Of a stretch of DNA of 35,685 bases, positions 23,661 to 31,550 are shown one piece after another; the first letter of the stretch is position 1, and every line of letters begins with the position of its first letter. The stretch is from Mycobacterium sp. 1164985.4 (GTDB lineage Bacteria; Actinomycetota; Actinomycetes; Mycobacteriales; Mycobacteriaceae). The position numbers and the translations under genes were made by a program. The notes beneath the pieces are model-generated. The model saw only the letters and a program-made list of their open reading frames with translations. It ran no database searches and had not been told where the DNA came from. Location: NCBI RefSeq assembly GCF_001668575.1, contig NZ_LZMD01000004.1, forward strand, positions 1-35,685, given 5' to 3'.

Positions 23661-24329
23661 TCAGCGCAGGTAAGTTTCGTCGCCCGTCGGGTAACCGCCA
23701 CCGCGAGTCGTGACGTGGACGTGGTCGTAGTGGCCGTATCCGCCGCGCTGCGCGCCATCAGGCGTGTAGTACACCCCGCGCCAGATCGCGTCCTGCAAGT
23801 CGAACCGCTTGGCGTTGCGCAGCACGTAGGACACGATCTCGTCGCCCAGCGCAATCCCCTCGGCGCTGCTGGGGTTCGGGATCATCACGTCGAGGGCTAG
23901 TCCGTTGGGATGCCACCGCAGCGAATCCGGGCGCACCCCCCCGATATTGCTGATCTCAGGGAAGGCCTCAGTGATCGCCCGCGACGCCAGGATCGTCTTG
24001 ACCTGCAGGCCGCGCTCGGGCGCGATGCCCACCGGAAGGGACCGGTCAACGGTGCGGTAGCGGGCCGCTGCGACCGTGGGGTCGGGCGCCACGCCCAGGC
24101 TGGCGTGCCCGATCACGGCCGCCGGCGCGATCGCCGGGGCGGCGACGATCTCCAGACAACACGGTTTCGCGTCGGCGGGTTCTTCGACGACCGGCTTGAT
24201 CTCCGGGGCGGGCCGGGCCGAAAAATGGACGTCTCCGCCGACCGCGAAGAAGAGGGCAGCCGGAGCGAGCATTGCAGCCACGCCCATCGGTGACGTGCGC
24301 CGCTTCTTGGCTACGGAGTGCCGTCCCAC
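23661..24329 (-). CDS. Secreted VanY/MepA-like metallo-hydrolase (Rv0320-like)
   Basis: A 222-residue protein. The N-terminus MGRHSVAKKRR is followed by one hydrophobic segment (MGVAAMLAPAALFFAVGG), acting as signal or anchor. The C-terminal ~110 residues form a small hydrolase domain: SNIGGVRPDSLRWHPNGLALDVMIPN, GDEIVSYVLRNAKRF, then YGHYDHVHVTTRGG. The conserved His/Asp of HPNGLALD and the HYDHVH group are the metal-ligand pattern of VanY/MepA-type peptidases, so peptidoglycan is a plausible substrate. M. tuberculosis Rv0320 has nearly the same length and position. The GTG at 24329 is supported by a promoter whose -10 ends 7 nt upstream. The ATG-less leaderless start is typical of mycobacteria. 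Confidence 0.85.
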   Translation of the reverse strand: MGRHSVAKKRRTSPMGVAAMLAPAALFFAVGGDVHFSARPAPEIKPVVEEPADAKPCCLEIVAAPAIAPAAVIGHASLGVAPDPTVAAARYRTVDRSLPVGIAPERGLQVKTILASRAITEAFPEISNIGGVRPDSLRWHPNGLALDVMIPNPSSAEGIALGDEIVSYVLRNAKRFDLQDAIWRGVYYTPDGAQRGGYGHYDHVHVTTRGGGYPTGDETYLR

Positions 24330-24336
24330 GCAGGGT

Positions 24337-24365
24337 TGTATATCAAACCGTTACATTTGCCGCAA
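24337..24365 (-). promoter_or_regulatory. SigA-type promoter, leaderless start of the secreted hydrolase
   Basis: On the minus strand TTGCGG (24365-24360), 17 nt, TATACA (24342-24337). The GTG start at 24329 follows the -10 by 7 nt, so transcription should begin at or within one base of the start codon. Confidence 0.55.
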
Positions 24366-24418
24366 TCCGAGGCGATCGGCCGAAGTGGCCGCTCAGACGG
24401 GGAGGATCATCTCCGAAC

Positions 24419-25189
24419 GTGACGAGATTGCTCGATAACAAGGTCATCATCGTCGCCGGTCTCGGCGGCATCGGCAACGGTCTCGCGCACCGGTTCGCCG
24501 ACGAGGGAGCCCGTCTCGTAGTCGGCGATATCGACGCTGACCTGGTACAACGCCTCGTCGCCGAGATCGATCCGGCCGGCGAGCGGATCCGCGGGACGCA
24601 TCTCGACGGGACCGACGAGCAGTCCGTCGTCTCGGCGGTCGCGCTCGCCGTCGACACCTTCGGTCGCCTCGACGGCATGCATGTGAACTTCACCAATGCA
24701 GCCGACGCCTATCTCCCCGGCGGTGTGGTGGAGCTGCCGCTCGAAGCCTTCGACGAAGTGATGCGCGTCAACACCCGCGGGTTCGTCATCTGCGCCAAAC
24801 ACGCCATTCCGGCGATGGTCGAGGGCGGCGGCGGTTCGATCGTCTTCACTGCTTCCATCGACGCCTACAACGGTGCTAGCACGCGCGTGTCCTACGCGAT
24901 GAGCAAGGCCGCCGAGTTGGCCCTGATGCGACACATCGCCCGCCGATACGGGCCGAAGGGCATCCGATGCAACGCGATCGCGCCCGGCTTGATCTGGCAC
25001 TACAAGTTCGATGAGCAACCGATGCCCGACGGCGTCGTCGAGCAGGCCCGCGCGCGGCAGATGATTAAGTCCCGGTTCGGGGCACCCGACGACGTCGCGG
25101 CGTTGGCCACCCTGCTGCTCTCCGACGACGGCAGCTTCATCACCGCGCAGACCATCAGCGTGGACGGTGGCGTGACGTTGCGGCCCTGA
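24419..25189 (+). CDS. Short-chain dehydrogenase/reductase (SDR)
   Basis: A 256-residue classical SDR. The nucleotide motif is the slightly unusual VAGLGGIGNGLA (family: TGxxxGIG). D37 after the second strand favours NAD(H). The catalytic residues are N118, S146 (FTASIDAYNG), Y159 and K163 (YAMSK). The C-terminus ends with the usual ISVDGGVTLRP. Substrate unknown. The GTG at 24419 is chosen as the start of the conserved N-terminus; GGAGG lies about 13 nt upstream, rather far. Divergent from the secreted hydrolase. The ASKHA-like gene follows 62 nt downstream. Confidence 0.9.
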   Translation: MTRLLDNKVIIVAGLGGIGNGLAHRFADEGARLVVGDIDADLVQRLVAEIDPAGERIRGTHLDGTDEQSVVSAVALAVDTFGRLDGMHVNFTNAADAYLPGGVVELPLEAFDEVMRVNTRGFVICAKHAIPAMVEGGGGSIVFTASIDAYNGASTRVSYAMSKAAELALMRHIARRYGPKGIRCNAIAPGLIWHYKFDEQPMPDGVVEQARARQMIKSRFGAPDDVAALATLLLSDDGSFITAQTISVDGGVTLRP

Positions 25190-25251
25190 TATACGCCCCG
25201 GCGGTAGGGGTAATCTCGGGACCTCATTCATCGCAAGAACGGGGACAAGAT

Positions 25252-26439
25252 ATGGACCTCGTGCTCGGCCTGTCGATGACGTCCAGCACGGTTCGGTGGG
25301 TCCTCGTCGAGGGCACCACCGGGGAAGGCGCCACCGTCGACCGCGGTTCGTTCGACTTCGACGCTGCGGTCGATCCCGACGACCTCCTCAATGTGGCGCT
25401 CGCCGACGTCTCCGACAGCCCCATCCACGCCATGGGCGTCACCTGGACCAACGAGGCAGAGGATGTCGCGTCCGGTGTGTTGAGCGCCCTCATCGCGCGG
25501 GGGTACGACAACGCGATCGCGATCTCCGAGCTGGAGGCGGGCGACGTGCTGGCCGCGGGCATCGCCGAGATCGCCGACTACGACGACGTCGCGGTATGCA
25601 TCGTCGAACCCGACGCCGCGGTGGTCGCGATGGTCAACGGCGAGCGCGTGACCGTCGACCGCATCGCCAGACCCCTCGACGGCGCGGACGTGGTCGAGCT
25701 GCCCAGCAGCGTGATCGCCATGCTCGAACTCAACGAATGGCAGCCGCAGTCAATCTTCGTGGTCGGTTCGGCCCGCGACGTGGATCTGATCACCTCCACG
25801 CTCGGCAACGTGACGGACTCACCGGTCTTCTCCGCCGCGGAGGCCGACTTGGCCCTGGCCCGCGGAGCGGCGCTGGCAGCGGCGCGCGCGGTCAACCGGT
25901 TGGACGCCAAAGTCGCGAAGGGGCCGTCGAAGATCGGCGCGCTGACGTCGGTGCTCGCCGCGGCGGTGGTGGCGTTCGTGGTGTCGACGTCGGCTGCTGT
26001 GGGCTTGAGCCTCACCGGCGACCGGGACTCCGCCCATCGGGGTGTGCAGGAAGATTCCGTCGCAGGCGAGACCGCCCAAAAGATCGAGAACACGATCGAC
26101 GGAAAGAAGGCGACGACGCCGGCCGAGGCGAGGCCGGTCGTCGCACAGACAATCGCCGAGGCCGCACCTCCGCCGCCAGCGGCACCCGTCGTCGAACCGG
26201 TCTACGAACCGCCGGCCTACGTTCCGCCGGCAGCGGAGTACACCGCACCCGAGCCGGCCTACACACCGCCGACGCCCGCCGAGGCTCCTCCGGCTTACAC
26301 CCCGCCCCCGGTCTATGCGCCTCCGCCGGCGCCCGCCTACGTGCCGCCGCCGCAGAAGCCGCGCCTACGCGACCGCATCATCGAGCGGATCCCGATCATC
26401 AACCGGTTCCACGAACCGGAATATCCGTACGGCCGCTAG
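25252..26439 (+). CDS. Actin/Hsp70-like domain, one TM helix, Tyr/Pro-rich tail
   Basis: A 395-residue paralogue of the protein encoded at 8439-10022. The opening MDLVLGLSMTSSTVRWVLVEG and the ATVD that follows match it nearly residue for residue. The domain again ends ADLALARGAALAAARA (to ~215). One membrane helix spans ~229-254. The tail is a Tyr/Pro-rich repeat (YEPPAYVPPAAEY, YTPPPVYAPPPAPAY), ending in a basic segment RLRDRIIERIPIINRF. As in its paralogue, the nucleotide loops are degenerate, so ATP binding is uncertain. The ATG at 25252 is preceded by a weak purine-rich site. It faces the exported cupin and the Rv0312-like protein. Confidence 0.85.
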   Translation: MDLVLGLSMTSSTVRWVLVEGTTGEGATVDRGSFDFDAAVDPDDLLNVALADVSDSPIHAMGVTWTNEAEDVASGVLSALIARGYDNAIAISELEAGDVLAAGIAEIADYDDVAVCIVEPDAAVVAMVNGERVTVDRIARPLDGADVVELPSSVIAMLELNEWQPQSIFVVGSARDVDLITSTLGNVTDSPVFSAAEADLALARGAALAAARAVNRLDAKVAKGPSKIGALTSVLAAAVVAFVVSTSAAVGLSLTGDRDSAHRGVQEDSVAGETAQKIENTIDGKKATTPAEARPVVAQTIAEAAPPPPAAPVVEPVYEPPAYVPPAAEYTAPEPAYTPPTPAEAPPAYTPPPVYAPPPAPAYVPPPQKPRLRDRIIERIPIINRFHEPEYPYGR

Positions 26440-26457
26440 CCGCTAAGGGCAAGCGGC
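26439..26457. terminator. Possible terminator hairpin between convergent genes
   Basis: GCCGCT (26439-26444) pairs with AGCGGC (26452-26457) over a 7-nt loop. It lies on the stop codons of the convergent genes at 25252 and 26443. No T-tract. Confidence 0.3.
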
Positions 26458-26904
26458 GGGCGCATCGTCACGCACCGCGCGATCGGCGGGCAACGTATAA
26501 GTGACCGTCGCTTCCGCGTGGTGAAATCCCTTGTTCGACACCACATGTGGAACGCCGGCGGGGACGAATATGGCTTGCCCGGCACTGAATACCACCGGAG
26601 CGCAACCGCCGCCGACGGTCTGCAGGGTCACCTCGCCGCCGTTGATCACCGAGTACTCCGGGCCGGGATGGGTGTGCCATCCGCTGCTCGACGCCGGGGC
26701 GAGCACCAGGTTCTGCACGTAAAGGGTCGTCGGCTGACCCACGGAGACGATCGCGATGGGAGCGTCGGTCGTGCCCTCGGCGAGGTCCGTGCGCTCGATG
26801 TCGCCCTCCGCGGGTGTCGCATTCACGGCCGGCGCGATCGCCATGGTTGTGATCACCAGAGCCTCGATCGCCAGAGCCGCGGCAACGGTAGATAACCGGT
26901 TCAT
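26443..26904 (-). CDS. Exported cupin-domain protein
   Basis: A 153-residue protein with a signal peptide (ALAIEALVITTMAIAPAVNA, cleavage likely after NATPA or VNA). The cupin motifs are SGWHTHPGPEYSVINGGEVTL and IFVPAGVPHVVSNKG, containing the usual His/Glu ligand set, so a metal centre outside the cytoplasm is likely. Two cysteines, in GGGCAPV and the terminal AACP, may form a disulfide. The enzymatic activity is unknown. It lies 24 nt upstream of, and on the same strand as, the end of the Hsp70-like gene, so it is probably the second gene of that transcript. It ends 3 nt from the convergent ASKHA-like gene. Confidence 0.86.
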   Translation of the reverse strand: MNRLSTVAAALAIEALVITTMAIAPAVNATPAEGDIERTDLAEGTTDAPIAIVSVGQPTTLYVQNLVLAPASSSGWHTHPGPEYSVINGGEVTLQTVGGGCAPVVFSAGQAIFVPAGVPHVVSNKGFHHAEATVTYTLPADRAVRDDAPAACP

Positions 26905-26928
26905 CGCCGCATTATCCGACAGTCGGGC

Positions 26929-28683
26929 CTACGGCACCGGCTGGTAAGGATTCTGCGGCACCTGGATGGGGATCGGAACCGGCACGAACGGCACGGTCAG
27001 GTAGGTGGTCGTCATCGCCGTGGTGGTAGGCGTCGTCGTGGTGGTCGGAGCCGTGGTGGTCGTCGACGGCGTCGTCGTCGTGGTTGTCGTCGTGGTTGTC
27101 GTCGTTGTGGTGGTAGTGGTCGTCGGCGGGGTCGTGGTGACCGTCGTCGTCGGCGGCGGAGGCGGTGGCGGCGGGGGTGCTTCGGTGGTCACCGGCGGCG
27201 GTGGTGCGAGTGTGACGGTCTCGACGGGCGGCGGCGGCGCCTCGGCGGTGACGGGTTCGGGCTGTGGTGCCGACGGCGGCGGCACGGGCCGGGTGCGCGG
27301 AGCCTCGGTCACGCCGGTACTGCCGGTGGCACTGGTCAGTGCGATCGCCACCCCGCCGACGGCGACCACCGCCACGGCCGCCGCGACGCCGAACACCAGA
27401 CCCGGTATCCGCTGCCAAAGCCGGGGTTCGTCGATCGGCCCCGTCGCGGCCACGTACTGCACGGGCGGTCGCATCGATCCGGTGTCGTAGGGGGCTTCGT
27501 ACACTCCCGACCCGGTGAACGGCAGCGGTTCGTCGGCGGCGTCGTCCTGCGACCAGGCCAACGCGTTGGAATTCTCCGACGCGGGCAAATCGACCGGCAC
27601 CACCGGCGCCAAGCCCGTCGGGGCGTCCGCAGAGGCTACCGGGGCCAAGCCCGTCGGGGCGTCCGGAGACGCGACCGGTGCCATGCCGGTGCGGGCTTCG
27701 GCGGCCGACGTATACGCGCCGATCACCGCGGCACCCGTTGCCGCGTCGACACCCGGACCCGTCGTGGCGATCACCGACATGCCGGTGTGCTCGGCCAACC
27801 GCCGTCGCACGAACGGAATAGCCGCACCGCCTCCGACAGCGACCAAAGCGGCGACGTCCTGCCAGCCAATCCTGTTGCGCTGCAACGTGTCATCCAACGC
27901 AGCCAAGACGCCGGTGAACGGTGTGGCGATGAGCGCCTCGAGCTCGTCGCGAGTCACGCGGATCGCCGCGCGATGGCCCGGCAGCACCGCGTCGAGGTCG
28001 ATCGACTCCTGGAACGAGAGGTTTTCTTTGGCGTCGCGGCACTGCTCGCGCAGACGCGACAGTGACGCCACGGCGGCCGTGCTCGTTGGATCGACCCCGC
28101 CCGTCGCTGTTAGTCCGTCGAGGACGTGAGCGAGCAGCACCTGATCCACCAGCGTGCCGGAGAACTCGGTGTGACGCGTGGACTCGTCGATGGGCTCGAA
28201 TGCATCGCCGGCATCCGCCAGCGTGATGCTGGTGCCGCCACCACCGAAGTCCACGAGCGCCACCACTCCCTGGGCCGGCAGGCCGGGCTGTTCCGATAGC
28301 GCGGTGAGCGACGCTTTGGCGTCGGAAACGAGTCGCACCCGCGTTCCGTCCGCCCCCAGGACGGGATGGCTCCGCATCGCCGTGCGCACGGTGCGCAGGG
28401 TGGCAGGTCCCCAATACGCCGGCACCGCGACCGTGACGTCGTCGGTTGCCGAACCGCTCGCGTCGACAAGCTCGGCCAATGCGGCGACCAGCAACCGGTC
28501 GGCCGAATGCGACGACCCGTCCGCGGCGACCAGAGGCACCGCGTCCCCCACCCGCTCGACGAAGCCAGACATCAGCGCGCCGTCCGGCAAGGCGAATACC
28601 GAACGACGAATCACGGGTTGATTGCCGATGCGCACCGCGACCAAGTTCGTCGTCCCGATCGACAACCCCAACGGGTCGCTCAT
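26929..28683 (-). CDS. Hsp70-like membrane protein with Pro/Thr-rich tail (Rv0312 homologue)
   Basis: A 584-residue protein. Residues 1-325 are an Hsp70-type ATPase domain: phosphate-1 loop LGLSIGTTN (5-13), phosphate-2 VALVDFGGGGTSITLAD (141-157) and the adenosine motif VAVGGGAAIPFVRRRL (282-296). A 12-residue repeat PTGLAPVASADA lies near 331-366. One membrane helix is at ~427-449. The outer tail is Pro-rich, then contains 18 consecutive Thr (521-538), and ends with PVPIPIQVPQNPYQPVP. It lacks the Hsp70 substrate domain, so it is not a classical chaperone. M. tuberculosis Rv0312 begins DPLGLSIGTTNLV and has the same plan. The start is set at ATG 28683, the codon giving that conserved N-terminus. 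Confidence 0.9.
   Translation of the reverse strand: MSDPLGLSIGTTNLVAVRIGNQPVIRRSVFALPDGALMSGFVERVGDAVPLVAADGSSHSADRLLVAALAELVDASGSATDDVTVAVPAYWGPATLRTVRTAMRSHPVLGADGTRVRLVSDAKASLTALSEQPGLPAQGVVALVDFGGGGTSITLADAGDAFEPIDESTRHTEFSGTLVDQVLLAHVLDGLTATGGVDPTSTAAVASLSRLREQCRDAKENLSFQESIDLDAVLPGHRAAIRVTRDELEALIATPFTGVLAALDDTLQRNRIGWQDVAALVAVGGGAAIPFVRRRLAEHTGMSVIATTGPGVDAATGAAVIGAYTSAAEARTGMAPVASPDAPTGLAPVASADAPTGLAPVVPVDLPASENSNALAWSQDDAADEPLPFTGSGVYEAPYDTGSMRPPVQYVAATGPIDEPRLWQRIPGLVFGVAAAVAVVAVGGVAIALTSATGSTGVTEAPRTRPVPPPSAPQPEPVTAEAPPPPVETVTLAPPPPVTTEAPPPPPPPPPTTTVTTTPPTTTTTTTTTTTTTTTTTTPSTTTTAPTTTTTPTTTAMTTTYLTVPFVPVPIPIQVPQNPYQPVP
27070..27123 (-). repeat. 18-codon polythreonine tract
   Basis: Eighteen consecutive ACN codons (mixed ACG, ACC, ACA, ACT) encode an uninterrupted Thr run, with shorter Thr runs on either side. 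Mixed codon use suggests selection on the protein rather than simple slippage, although the DNA is still repeat-like. Confidence 0.95.
27586..27693 (-). repeat. Three-copy 12-residue repeat in the Hsp70-like protein
   Basis: A ~36-bp unit encoding RTGMAPVASPDA, PTGLAPVASADA and PTGLAPVVPVDL sits in the linker between the ATPase domain and the membrane helix. Copies 1 and 2 are very close at DNA level. Confidence 0.85.
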
Positions 28684-28793
28684 AACGGACCACACGATAG
28701 TCGTCCGGACACAGCGAACCTGTCAGACACTCCGTGCGAACCCCGTTCGGCCGCCGCCGTTTTGGGGTGCACCAAACGGGTACCTGAAATGCC

Positions 28794-30299
28794 ATGACAT
28801 CTCTCTGGCTAGCAAACCGCGTCGAGCGCCCGGCACCGGCCGATCCGCTGGTCGAATCGGACCGGTCCGCCGACGTCGTAGTGGTCGGGGCCGGCATCAC
28901 CGGGCTCATCACCGCTGTGCTGTTAGCGCGCGCCGGCAAGGACGTGCTGGTGCTCGAAGCGCAACGCGTGGGGGCCGGGGCCACCGGGAACACCACAGCC
29001 AAAATCAGCCTGCTGCAGAGCACCAAGCTGTCGAAGATCGTTTCCAAGCACGGTCCGCAGACCGCGAAACAGTACGTCGAGGGCAACCGCGAGGGCCAGG
29101 AGTGGCTGGTTGCGCACTGCGAGGCGCACGGGTTGTCGGTGCAGCGCGAGGACGCCTATACCTATGCGCAATCCGAGAAGGGTGTCCCCTCGGTGCGGGC
29201 AGAACTCGAGGCGTGTCAGGCCGCGGGGTTGGACGCCGACTGGGTCGACGACGCCGATGTGCCGTTCCCGTTTCACGGCGCAGTGCGACTGGCCGACCAA
29301 GCGCAGTTCGACCCGATGCCGCTGCTGGACAGCCTGGTGGTCGAGCTCGACGAGCGCGGTGGACGGCTGACGCAAGGTGTTCGGGTACAAAAGGTTTCGA
29401 ACGAGGGCGACAAGCTCGCGCTCGGTGTGCGGACCACCGACGGCGAAGAATTCGACGTGCACACCGATCAATGTGTTCTCGCGACGGGCATCCCGATCCT
29501 GGACCGCGGCGGTTTCTTCGCCCGCCTCAAACCACAGCGTTCCTACTGCATGGCCTACAAGGTGCCCGGAACCATCACGCGCGGCATGTACATCTCCGCG
29601 GATTCGCCGACCAGGTCGCTGCGTTATGCGCCGACACCCGACGGCAACCGGCTCATCGCCGGTGGGGCCGGACATCCGGTCGGCCATGAGAAGAGCCCAG
29701 CGTCGTCGGTGCAGGAACTCGACCAGTGGACGAAGCTGCACTTTCCGGGTGCCATGCAGACCCATTACTGGTCGGCACAGGACTACTCGCCGATCGACGA
29801 GCTGCCCTACGTGGGGCCGATCCTGCCCGGTAACGACAAGATCTTCGTGGCAACGGGTTTCGACAAGTGGGGTATGACCAACGGAACCGCTGCCGCGCTC
29901 GCGCTGTCGAGCCGCATCCTCGGCGGCAGGATGGACTGGGCCGAGGCGTTCGCCAGTTGGAGCCCGCACGAATTGTCAGGCATCCCGAAGGCGATGCAGA
30001 CCAACGCGCAGGTGGCGCTCTACCTGACCCGCGGGTGGATCACGCCGGTCACCCGCATGCTCAACCGGACCCCCGAAGAAGGCGGTGTGGTCAGTGGCCC
30101 GCCTTGGGACCTGGAGGCGCGAAGTGTGGTCGACGGCCGCGAATATCGCGTCTCGCCGGTGTGCCCGCACCTGGGCGGCATCGTCAACTGGAACGACGCC
30201 GATGAGTCGTGGGAATGCCCGCTGCACGGGTCGCGCTTCGCACCCGACGGAACCCTTCTCGAGGGCCCCGCAACTCGCAATCTCACTGCGGCGCGGTAG
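28794..30299 (+). CDS. FAD-dependent oxidoreductase with C-terminal Rieske domain
   Basis: A 501-residue fusion. The N-terminal FAD domain has VVVVGAGITGLITAVLLARAGKDVLVLEA (dinucleotide motif, 28-56), GATGNTTAK, then a second FAD contact near VGPILPGNDKIFVATGFDKWGMTNG. The C-terminal ~75 residues are a Rieske 2Fe-2S domain with ligands C457-P-H459 and C475-x2-H478. This DAO-type plus Rieske layout is a known family; its electron acceptor and substrate are not established. The start at ATG 28794 has no strong ribosome site. It is divergent from the Hsp70-like gene, 110 nt apart, and its last 17 nt overlap the convergent membrane-protein gene. Confidence 0.93.
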   Translation: MTSLWLANRVERPAPADPLVESDRSADVVVVGAGITGLITAVLLARAGKDVLVLEAQRVGAGATGNTTAKISLLQSTKLSKIVSKHGPQTAKQYVEGNREGQEWLVAHCEAHGLSVQREDAYTYAQSEKGVPSVRAELEACQAAGLDADWVDDADVPFPFHGAVRLADQAQFDPMPLLDSLVVELDERGGRLTQGVRVQKVSNEGDKLALGVRTTDGEEFDVHTDQCVLATGIPILDRGGFFARLKPQRSYCMAYKVPGTITRGMYISADSPTRSLRYAPTPDGNRLIAGGAGHPVGHEKSPASSVQELDQWTKLHFPGAMQTHYWSAQDYSPIDELPYVGPILPGNDKIFVATGFDKWGMTNGTAAALALSSRILGGRMDWAEAFASWSPHELSGIPKAMQTNAQVALYLTRGWITPVTRMLNRTPEEGGVVSGPPWDLEARSVVDGREYRVSPVCPHLGGIVNWNDADESWECPLHGSRFAPDGTLLEGPATRNLTAAR

Positions 30300-31044
30300 A
30301 TACCGGATTCTCGGGCAGCAACTTGCGGACGGCGATCGACCCCACGATGCCGATGGCGATCAGCGCGATTGCGACGGTGTCGGACGTCGAATCCGACACC
30401 CAGCCGATGATTCCGGTGACGGTGAGGAACGGCGGAAGCCAATCAATGGCGCCCGACCACGAGTCCGACTCCCCCGTCGCGTAGTCGGGATAGAACTCGG
30501 TGAACGACGCGGCGAAGACCAGCGCGCCGATGGGGATGATCCATGCGGTCCAGAAGTTGTCGTTGTCGCGCAGGACGGCGTCACCGATCCCGCCCGAGAT
30601 GGCCGACACCACAAACGCGGCAGCCCACGCTCCGGTGATCGCGAAGTTGATGCGGCGAAACGGTGGCGTGTCCCAGTACTCGCGCGGCGTCGTGTCCTTC
30701 GCGTAGGCCATGGTGAACGGACGCCGGACGATCAGCGTGCCGACGGCGAATACGGCCAGCACGATGTTACTGAGCTCGCCGGACCACAGCTGAAGCCAAT
30801 CGATCACCCGATCCGGCGCGAGCAGGCCGAGCACGGCCAGGACGCCGAAGTAGGCGATCGTCAGCGCCTCGAGGGAGTGGACGGGCACCCCGCGGCGGGT
30901 GCCGACCCACAGCGTGAGTAGGGCGAGGCCGAGTGCCGCCGAGGCGGCTTCCTCGAAACGGCCGGGACCTGCGACGACGGCCATGAGGATCCACGGCGCC
31001 AGCCCCGCGAACGGAGATTTGACGTAGGCGTCGACGAATTTCAT
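30283..31044 (-). CDS. Multi-pass membrane protein, function unknown
   Basis: A 253-residue protein with about seven to eight hydrophobic segments (for example SLEALTIAYFGVLAVLGLLA, LSNIVLAVFAVGTLIV, INFAITGAWAAAFVVSAIS, WTAWIIPIGALVFAASF). A charged loop, RRPFTMAYAKDTTPREYWD, is the most distinctive hydrophilic feature. I do not recognise the family with certainty. The ATG at 31044 begins the conserved-looking MKFVDAYVKSPF; an earlier in-frame codon at 31101 gives an unlikely extension. It is divergent from the NTF2-like gene 46 nt away and overlaps the end of the Rieske gene by 17 nt. Confidence 0.75.
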   Translation of the reverse strand: MKFVDAYVKSPFAGLAPWILMAVVAGPGRFEEAASAALGLALLTLWVGTRRGVPVHSLEALTIAYFGVLAVLGLLAPDRVIDWLQLWSGELSNIVLAVFAVGTLIVRRPFTMAYAKDTTPREYWDTPPFRRINFAITGAWAAAFVVSAISGGIGDAVLRDNDNFWTAWIIPIGALVFAASFTEFYPDYATGESDSWSGAIDWLPPFLTVTGIIGWVSDSTSDTVAIALIAIGIVGSIAVRKLLPENPVSTAPQ

Positions 31045-31090
31045 GTCCGGACTGTACGCGGTGCGGACGGGTTGTGCTGCAATGTCGGGC

Positions 31091-31549
31091 ATGGGTGACA
31101 TCGATGAGATCCAGCAAGTGAAGTTCCGTTATCTGCGCGCGCTCGACACCAAGCACTGGGACGAGTTCGCCGACACCCTCACCGAGGACGTGGTTGGCAA
31201 GTACGGCGAGTCGATCGGCGAGGAGCACCACTTCACCAACCGCGACGAGTTGGTCAAGTTCATGCGGAACTCGCTGGGTCCCGAGATCATCACCGAACAC
31301 CGCGTCACCCATCCCGAGATCACCGTCGACGGCGACGAGGCGACGGGCACGTGGTACCTGCAGGACCGGGTGATCGCACCGGACTTCAACTTCATGCTGA
31401 TCGGTGCCGGCTTCTACCACGATCGGTATCGGCGTACCCCCGACGGTTGGCGGATCAGCGAGACGGGATACGACCGCACGTACGACGCGTCGATGTCGCT
31501 GGAGGCGCTGAATTTCAAGGTGAAAGCCGGTCGGGCACTGAACATCTGA
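31091..31549 (+). CDS. SnoaL/NTF2-like protein (Rv0310c-like)
   Basis: A 152-residue alpha+beta-barrel protein. The family signature is visible: IDEIQQVKFRYLRALDTKHWDEFADTLTEDVVGKYG at the start, the middle EHRVTHPEITVDGDEATGTWYLQD, and the end YHDRYRRTPDGWRISETGYDRTY. SnoaL-like members act as isomerases, dehydratases or binding proteins; the substrate is unknown. ATGs at 31082 and 31091 are both in frame; neither has a strong ribosome site, and 31091 leaves the usual short N-terminus. Position and orientation match Rv0310c. Its stop is 1 nt from that of the convergent L,D-transpeptidase-like gene. Confidence 0.82.
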   Translation: MGDIDEIQQVKFRYLRALDTKHWDEFADTLTEDVVGKYGESIGEEHHFTNRDELVKFMRNSLGPEIITEHRVTHPEITVDGDEATGTWYLQDRVIAPDFNFMLIGAGFYHDRYRRTPDGWRISETGYDRTYDASMSLEALNFKVKAGRALNI

Positions 31550-31550
31550 C

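Noticed and set aside
27000..27160. Short-period GTC/GTG repeats that could look like a repeat array
   Set aside because: They are in-frame Thr codons, without spacers of constant length, so not a CRISPR array.
26912..27418. Asp/His-rich open frame resembling a metal-binding protein, and a Val-rich frame on the other strand
   Set aside because: Both are frame shadows of the polythreonine-encoding repeat in the Hsp70-like gene.
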